Assembly: GCA_017416665.1 (NCBI GenBank)
Contig: JAFQBO010000323.1
Coordinates: forward strand, 1 to 9,777
Length of the DNA: 9,777 nucleotides
Direction: 5' to 3'
DNA from: Oscillospiraceae bacterium
Lineage (GTDB): Bacteria; Bacillota; Clostridia; Oscillospirales; Ruminococcaceae
The notes beneath the pieces are model-generated. The model worked only from the letters and a program-made list of their open reading frames with translations, was not told the origin of the DNA and did not search any database. The position numbers and the translations under genes are program-made. Within the stretch, counting starts at the first letter, position 1. The number at the start of each line of letters is the position of its first letter. This document shows, piece by piece, positions 5,877 through 9,777 of the stretch.

Positions 5877-7190
5877 TTATCCAATAATCTTTTTAATAAG
5901 AAGAATACGGTCAAAAATATTAACCTTTCCATCATCGTTCAAATCTGCACGTTTAAGCATAGCTGGACTGAGATTGTCATTTCCTACAAGAAACTTACTG
6001 AGCAGAGCGGCGTCAGCTACAGTTACCGAACCATTAAGATTTACATCACCTTTATCTGAATCCGGTTCATAAGTTGGCTGTGTTTCCTCTGTTGACGGTT
6101 CTGTCGGGTCTGTCACTTCGGAGGACGGCTGCGTTTCCTCTGTTGATGGCTCTGTAGGGTCTGTCACTTCGGAAGATGGCTGTGTTTCCTCTGTTGATGG
6201 CTCTGTAGGGTCTGTTACTTCAGAAGTTGGCTGTGTTTCTTCTGTTGACGGTTCTGTCGGATCTGTTGCTTCAGAAGACGGCTGTGTTTCTGTTGTAGGT
6301 TCTGGAGTTGGTTCTGTGGACGGTTCTGTCACTTCAGGAGTTTCGCCTGAAAGGTACGCACCGATTACGCCTGTCCAGTATTCACCCATAAGCTTATATC
6401 CAACATCATTCGGATGTACACCGTCTTTCAACTGAGTTGTAACATCTGTAACGGCACTGTTTACATTTCCATAGTAAATATTTGAAACGCCTGCCGCCTG
6501 TTTTTCTTCAACAAGTTTCTTAACCTGTGCATTGTAGTTGTCAATCTGCTGTTTAACGTATGCTGCGGCTTCTTCATCTGAATAGTATGTCTGCCAGTCC
6601 GCAGAATGTCTGTAGTTACCGAACCATGAATAAACGTCCGCACGGTTAGGTTCAAGGTCAGGGATTGTTGTGATAAATAGAGCAGAATCGGAAGAAATAT
6701 TTTCAAGAATATATGATGCAAGTACATCGAGTCTTTCACCGGCAGAATCTATTTCATGATTGTCTATAACGTCATTTGTACCAATTTGCAGAATAACAAT
6801 GTCAGGTGTGTACTGTGAAAGATAGTTACCACTCTGTATTGTTTCAAGAATACCGCTTCTTCCGCTGTATTCCTTGATTGCATAACCGCTGTAGCCACAG
6901 TGTGCGGCATCATAAGTAAAGTTGTCACCTGTAGTGGAATCACTGTAGGTAGCATCACCCCAAGACCAGTTTGGACCGACCATATCGATTGAATAACCGC
7001 TTTCTGTAAGATTATGGTAAAGGAATTTACGGTAAGAACCGTCTGTACCGTAACCGTCAGTGATGGAGTCACCTATGGACATGATTTTTATTGTTTCTTC
7101 TGCAACACCAGAAGTAATACCGTATGTCATAACAGCTGAAACTGAGCAAACAGCAGCTGTCAGTACGGCAAGTGTATTTTTTAATTTCAT
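5877..7190 (-). CDS. Secreted SGNH/GDSL (CE3-like) esterase with type I dockerin
   Basis: This is a 437-residue modular exoenzyme. Residues 1 to about 30 are a Sec signal peptide with a basic start, hydrophobic core and TSGVA end. The SGNH hydrolase domain (about 33-282) shows block I GDSITDG with catalytic Ser42, a block II-like GYSG (99-102), block III GTND (137-140) and block V DGVHP with Asp256 and His259. The GSYRKFLYHNL and VGPN context resembles carbohydrate esterase family 3, so acetyl-xylan deacetylation is the best guess. A linker (283-379) holds four 17-residue repeats. A type I dockerin (380-437) follows, with two calcium-binding segments, DVNLNGSVTVAD and DLNDDGKVNIFD. The dockerin should tether the enzyme to a cohesin-bearing scaffold at the cell surface. 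GGAGG lies 6 bases before the ATG. Domain calls are firm; the substrate is inferred. Confidence 0.92.
   Translation of the reverse strand: MKLKNTLAVLTAAVCSVSAVMTYGITSGVAEETIKIMSIGDSITDGYGTDGSYRKFLYHNLTESGYSIDMVGPNWSWGDATYSDSTTGDNFTYDAAHCGYSGYAIKEYSGRSGILETIQSGNYLSQYTPDIVILQIGTNDVIDNHEIDSAGERLDVLASYILENISSDSALFITTIPDLEPNRADVYSWFGNYRHSADWQTYYSDEEAAAYVKQQIDNYNAQVKKLVEEKQAAGVSNIYYGNVNSAVTDVTTQLKDGVHPNDVGYKLMGEYWTGVIGAYLSGETPEVTEPSTEPTPEPTTETQPSSEATDPTEPSTEETQPTSEVTDPTEPSTEETQPSSEVTDPTEPSTEETQPSSEVTDPTEPSTEETQPTYEPDSDKGDVNLNGSVTVADAALLSKFLVGNDNLSPAMLKRADLNDDGKVNIFDRILLIKKIIG
6075..6266 (-). repeat. 51-bp tandem repeats encoding the esterase linker
   Basis: Four tandem units of 51 bases encode variants of TDPTEPSTEETQPSSEV, starting at residues 309, 326, 343 and 360; the last is cut short at QP before the YEPDSDKG lead-in to the dockerin. 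Units differ mainly at silent or Ser/Thr-swapping positions. The unit count is expected to vary between strains through slippage or recombination. Confidence 0.85.
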
Positions 7191-7224
7191 ATTAAACCTC
7201 CTGTTTACAAGTATTTATAATTAT

Positions 7225-7253
7225 ATTTTAGTATATTTTGAAATAAATGTCAA
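7225..7253 (-). promoter_or_regulatory. Promoter of the dockerin esterase gene
   Basis: On the minus strand, TTGACA (7253-7248) is followed after 17 bases by TAAAAT (7230-7225), about 34 bases before the ATG at 7190. The surrounding sequence is very AT-rich. Confidence 0.7.
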
Positions 7254-7367
7254 TAGATTTGTAGAAAAAAACACTGATTTTATATGTTTTAAATATAATT
7301 TTGTTAAATTAGGAGATACCTTGCAAAGTTTAAATGCATTATTTGTACGTGTTGTATTAAATATCTC

Positions 7368-7396
7368 TTGACATATTGAGGAAAAAGTGATAAAAT
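7368..7396 (+). promoter_or_regulatory. Promoter of the Zur-like/zinc transporter operon
   Basis: TTGACA (7368-7373) and TAAAAT (7391-7396) are separated by 17 bases. Transcription should start near 7403. The -10 is overlapped at its right edge by the Fur-box-like inverted repeat, as expected for a repressed promoter. Confidence 0.75.
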
Positions 7397-7419
7397 TGAA
7401 AATGAATATTAATTTCAAT
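7395..7419 (+). promoter_or_regulatory. Candidate Fur/Zur operator
   Basis: ATTGAAA (7395-7401) and TTTCAAT (7413-7419) form a perfect 7-bp inverted repeat spaced by 11 bases, with 9 of 12 position pairs complementary overall. The core 7398-7416 agrees with the classical 19-base Fur box at 13 of 19 positions by my count. It covers the end of the -10 and the likely start site of the promoter for the Fur-family gene. Binding, and which metal it senses, are inferred. Confidence 0.55.
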
Positions 7420-7424
7420 AAGGA
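7420..7424 (+). promoter_or_regulatory. Ribosome binding site that questions the fur start
   Basis: AAGGA directly abuts the ATG at 7425, leaving no spacing. It sits 9 bases before an in-frame TTG at 7434, a normal distance. Translation may therefore begin at TTG 7434, giving MRPTDYKTKQ as the N-terminus. Confidence 0.5.
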
Positions 7425-7841
7425 ATGATTAATTTGAGACCTACAGACTATAAAACAAAACAAAAAGAAATTATACTTAACATGTTTCTTGAAAACAAGG
7501 ACAAGCATCTGACAGCTGCTGAAATTGTCAGTTATATAAATAGTAACAACTACAATATCGGAACGGCTACAGTTTACAGGTACCTCGACAGACTGGTCAG
7601 CAACGGTATTATAAGAAAATATTTTCTTGATGACAAGTCAAGTGCGTGTTATCAGTATATAGATCCCGAAAAAAAGTGCAGGGAACATTTTCATCTCAAG
7701 TGTATCGAGTGCGGTGAACTGATGCACCTTGACTGCTCCTATATGCAGGCAATTGGCGACCATATCCTCGCTGAACACGGCTTTACTGTAGACAACTCAA
7801 GAACTGTTTTATATGGAAGGTGCAAAAACTGTGAAAAGTAA
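7425..7841 (+). CDS. zur: Fur-family metal-dependent repressor, Zur-like
   Basis: The product (138 residues from ATG 7425, 135 from TTG 7434) has the usual Fur-family length. The N-terminal winged helix spans about residues 8-80, with the recognition region around GTATVYRYLDRLVSNGIIRK (46-65). The C-terminal dimerisation domain has HFHLKCIECG (88-97) and CKNC (133-136), so Cys93/Cys96 and Cys133/Cys136 form the Cys4 structural zinc site. His88, His90, His101 and His118 are candidate sensory ligands. The gene is co-transcribed with a zinc-type binding lipoprotein and permease, overlapping the former, which argues for a zinc sensor (Zur) over iron (Fur) or peroxide (PerR). A Fur-box-like palindrome at its own promoter suggests self-repression. 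The family call is firm; zinc specificity is inferred from context. Confidence 0.88.
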   Translation: MINLRPTDYKTKQKEIILNMFLENKDKHLTAAEIVSYINSNNYNIGTATVYRYLDRLVSNGIIRKYFLDDKSSACYQYIDPEKKCREHFHLKCIECGELMHLDCSYMQAIGDHILAEHGFTVDNSRTVLYGRCKNCEK

Positions 7842-8742
7842 AATTTTATCATTAATAATTTCTATTGCAACTATATTTACTCTGACCGCCTGCAACACAA
7901 ACACGACTCAAGATGATGGAAAACTTCAGATTGTAACGACGCTTTTCCCTCAGTATGACTTTGTAAGAGCCATTACAGGCGAAAATTCAGATATAACTCT
8001 CTTACTTACTCCCGGTGCAGAAAGTCATTCATATGAGCCGTCTGCTACGGATATTTCAAAAATACAGCAGGCTGACCTGTTTATTTACAACGGCGGTGAA
8101 TCGGAAGTCTGGGTAAACAAAATGCTTGAATCGGCAGGTGATGTCGAAACACTTCGTCTGCTCGATTTCATTACTCCTCTTGAAAATCATGATGATGATC
8201 ACGAACATGACAGCGAATACGACGAACACATTTTTACCTCGCTGAAAAATGCCGTAATCATGCTTGATGCCGTAAACGACAGCATTTGCAGTATCGACAG
8301 TGAGAATGCGTCATTTTACAATCAGAATACCGAAAAATACAAGTCTGAACTTATGAAACTCGATAATGATTTTTCAGAAATGATTTCTACGGCAAAGCAC
8401 AAAAATATTATCCTTGCTGACCGAAATCCTTTCAGATATTTTGCAAATGATTACGGACTTGAAATTCAGGCGGCATTCACCGGCTGTAGTCACGACACTG
8501 AAGCAAGTCCTGCAACAGTTTCTGAGCTTATCGGAAAGGTACAGGAAAATGCAATTCCGATTGTATTCCACATAGAATTTTCAAGCAAAAAAATTGCGGA
8601 TAAAATTTCCTCGGCAACAGGTGCAAAAACAGAACTGCTCCACTCATGCCACAACATTTCAAAGGAAGATTTTGAAAACAATGTAACATATCTTGAACTC
8701 ATGAAGAATAACTATGAGGTTCTCTCGGAGGCACTTAACTGA
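7831..8742 (+). CDS. znuA: Zinc ABC transporter substrate-binding lipoprotein (ZnuA/AdcA-like)
   Basis: The 303-residue product starts MKSKILSLIISIATIFTLTAC, a lipoprotein signal with lipobox LTAC and acylated Cys21. I chose GTG 7831 because GGAAGG (7815-7820) lies 10 bases upstream and it yields a compact signal peptide; an ATG at 7813 adds six residues. The ZnuA-type metal-binding fold shows PGAESHSYEP with His66, an acidic His-rich loop HDDDHEHDSEYDEH (120-133) and DEHIFTSLKNA with His133. The third family ligand region reads DRNPFRYF (197-204), without the usual histidine. HSCHN (271-275) near the C-terminus may supply ligands. The gene overlaps the zur stop by 11 bases, and its TGA overlaps the permease ATG. 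It should capture zinc outside the membrane and deliver it to the permease. Manganese is a less likely alternative. Confidence 0.9.
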   Translation: MKSKILSLIISIATIFTLTACNTNTTQDDGKLQIVTTLFPQYDFVRAITGENSDITLLLTPGAESHSYEPSATDISKIQQADLFIYNGGESEVWVNKMLESAGDVETLRLLDFITPLENHDDDHEHDSEYDEHIFTSLKNAVIMLDAVNDSICSIDSENASFYNQNTEKYKSELMKLDNDFSEMISTAKHKNIILADRNPFRYFANDYGLEIQAAFTGCSHDTEASPATVSELIGKVQENAIPIVFHIEFSSKKIADKISSATGAKTELLHSCHNISKEDFENNVTYLELMKNNYEVLSEALN

Positions 8743-9569
8743 TGTTTGAAAACTTTATTTCAATGCTTACACCCGAATTTGTAAAATTCATACTTGTACC
8801 TGCTGTGATAGGTGGTGTTGCGGTAACACTCTGTTCTGCTCTGCTGGGAGTCAGTCTTGTACTGAAAAAGTACTCAATGATTGGCGATGGTCTCTCACAC
8901 GTTGGCTACGGTGCATTGGCTATTGCGGCAGTTATGAACTTCGCTCCGCTGAGATTTGCACTGCCGATTGTTGTAATTGCGGCAGTTTTCCTGCTGAGAC
9001 TCAGTGACAATAGTAGTCTCAGGGGTGATTCGGCGATTGCAATTTTCTCAACAACGGCTCTTGCTGTCGGTATACTTGTTTCATCCAAAGCAGGCATGAT
9101 GAACGATGTCAGCCACTACCTTTTCGGCAGTATTCTTGCAATGGACACAAATGACGTAATTCTCAGTGTTGTCATGTCGGTACTTGTTACGATAATTTTC
9201 ATCATTTTCTATCACAAAATATTTGCTGTGACGTTTGATGAAAACTTCTCAAGGGCTACAGGAACAAAGGTAAACATTTACAAAATGCTTATTGCCGTAC
9301 TTACAGCCGTTACAATCGTTCTCGGAATGATGATGATGGGCTCACTGCTTATCTCAAGCCTTATTATTTTCCCTGCCCTCACTTCAATGCGACTTTGCAA
9401 AAGCTTCAGAAGTGTTGTACTCTGTTCGGCTCTGGTGTCGGTACTCTGCTTTCTGACAGGTCTTTTCATCTCGCTTATGGCTGATACAACTCCAGGTGCT
9501 ACCGTAGTTGTGGTAAACGTCATCGTTTTCGGAGTTTTCTCACTCATTTCAAAAATACGAGGAAATTAG
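8742..9569 (+). CDS. znuB: Zinc ABC transporter permease (ZnuB-like)
   Basis: This 275-residue polytopic membrane protein of the ABC-3 (ZnuB/MntB) family has about eight hydrophobic segments: roughly 15-40, 53-68, 72-88, 96-113, 138-158, 181-213 (long), 223-246 and 252-270. Family motifs are YSMIGDGLSHVGYGALA (44-60) and GSLLISSLIIFPALTSMRL (200-218). It forms the transmembrane channel that receives metal from the lipoprotein. The ATG shares one base with the lipoprotein TGA (TGATG), and GGAGG (8727-8731) lies 10 bases upstream. No ATP-binding subunit gene is present between the two or after it. The protein ends at normal family length, and a repeat-rich region follows. Confidence 0.92.
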   Translation: MFENFISMLTPEFVKFILVPAVIGGVAVTLCSALLGVSLVLKKYSMIGDGLSHVGYGALAIAAVMNFAPLRFALPIVVIAAVFLLRLSDNSSLRGDSAIAIFSTTALAVGILVSSKAGMMNDVSHYLFGSILAMDTNDVILSVVMSVLVTIIFIIFYHKIFAVTFDENFSRATGTKVNIYKMLIAVLTAVTIVLGMMMMGSLLISSLIIFPALTSMRLCKSFRSVVLCSALVSVLCFLTGLFISLMADTTPGATVVVVNVIVFGVFSLISKIRGN

Positions 9570-9576
9570 TTTTTCT

Positions 9577-9598
9577 GTTCTTTTTTGAAAAAAAGAAC
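9577..9598. terminator. Hairpin after the zinc operon, possible weak terminator
   Basis: GTTCTTTTTT (9577-9586) pairs with AAAAAAGAAC (9589-9598) just 7 bases after the permease stop. The T-run is inside the stem and the sequence after it is A-rich, so it is not a textbook intrinsic terminator. It may belong to the following repeat. Confidence 0.4.
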
Positions 9599-9599
9599 C

Positions 9600-9777
9600 A
9601 AAAAACTTTTAGTTTCGCTTATACTTTAACTGAATTTGTTACTTTAAGCACGAAAAGATAACAATGAGCGAGACAATTACTGAAAAAATAAAAGTTTCGG
9701 TCAAGCCTTTTCAAAGGCTTGCGGAATCCAAAGGCAGAGCCTTTGGTCGCCGTCCGCAGACGGCGAAACTCCTTGCC
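9600..9777. repeat. Mosaic intergenic repeat with three consecutive hairpins (cut by window end)
   Basis: No gene is seen after 9569. AACTTTTAGTTT (9605-9616) also occurs at 5420-5431, and both copies are followed within 20 bases by AACTGAA. Three perfect small hairpins follow: CAAGCCTTT/AAAGGCTTG (9702-9721), CCAAAGGC/GCCTTTGG (9728-9746) and CGCCGTC/GACGGCG (9748-9765). Bases 9733-9768 are the inverted second copy of the 36-base module at 5310-5345. The module orientation differs from the 5.1-5.5 kb element, so this is a mosaic rather than a simple duplicate. The element runs off the window. Confidence 0.6.
9733..9768 (-). repeat. 36-base mosaic repeat module, copy 2 (inverted)
   Basis: The reverse complement of these bases equals 5310-5345 except for one C/T change. 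This copy retains perfect flanking hairpins, suggesting it is nearer to the intact form. Confidence 0.75.

Noticed and set aside
6075..6266. Regular spaced repeats considered as a CRISPR array
   Set aside because: Units are contiguous in-frame 51-base repeats without unique spacers, and they encode a Thr/Pro/Glu linker.
6461..7072. Two out-of-frame open frames inside the esterase gene
   Set aside because: They overlap the conserved catalytic blocks of the SGNH domain in another frame, and I see no independent coding signal.
7060..7371. Plus-strand frame across the esterase start and the divergent promoter region
   Set aside because: It spans the esterase signal peptide and both divergent promoters; its translation is low-complexity and AT-driven.

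Overview
The window (9,777 bases, AT-rich, low-GC Gram-positive style signals) looks like chromosomal DNA from a Ruminococcus-type member of the Oscillospiraceae. The reasons are a secreted esterase with a type I dockerin on a Thr/Pro/Glu-rich linker (the hallmark of cellulosomal bacteria), strong AGGAGG-type ribosome binding sites with sigma-A-like promoters, and GC-rich mosaic repeats between genes. The species call is an inference; no rRNA or other decisive marker is present.

Layout from left to right. (1) Bases 1-100 hold the end of a hairpin-forming intergenic repeat. (2) A DUF1846/UPF0371 gene (224-1693, +) has its own promoter and ends at a long hairpin terminator (1704-1740) placed to serve the converging genes too. 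(3) A leftward operon with a near-consensus promoter (4973-5001) encodes a stand-alone module related to 2-hydroxyacyl-CoA dehydratase/activase proteins (4940-3768), a Y-family translesion DNA polymerase of the UvrX/UmuC type (3688-2207) and a YolD-like protein (2197-1796). The last two are translationally coupled. (4) Bases 5093-5480 are a non-coding, hairpin-rich element of about 350 bases flanked by 21-base near-identical repeats. (5) A small membrane protein (5827-5480, -) and a dockerin-bearing, CE3-like SGNH esterase (7190-5877, -) follow. (6) A divergent intergenic region carries promoters for the esterase (leftward) and a Fur/Zur-family repressor (rightward). (7) The rightward metal-uptake operon has a Zur-like regulator (7425-7841), a ZnuA-like lipoprotein (7831-8742) and a ZnuB-like permease (8742-9569), all overlapping end to end. 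(8) Bases 9570-9777 hold another mosaic repeat, which shares modules in changed orientation with the 5.1-5.5 kb element.

How the genes work together. The Fur-family gene sits downstream of a promoter overlapped by an inverted repeat that resembles a Fur box, so it probably represses itself and the zinc transporter genes when metal is plentiful. The transporter lacks its ATPase gene here, so that subunit must come from elsewhere. The polymerase and YolD-like pair is a recognisable lesion-bypass/SOS-type module, but no LexA box was recognised and its link with the dehydratase-like protein is unexplained. The esterase is probably exported and docked to a cohesin scaffold to deacetylate plant polysaccharide.

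The strongest points for a second look are the mosaic repeat family, the dehydratase-like/polymerase operon, and the Fur-like operator with the ATPase-less zinc operon. I found no CRISPR array, tRNA, rRNA, riboswitch or transposase gene.
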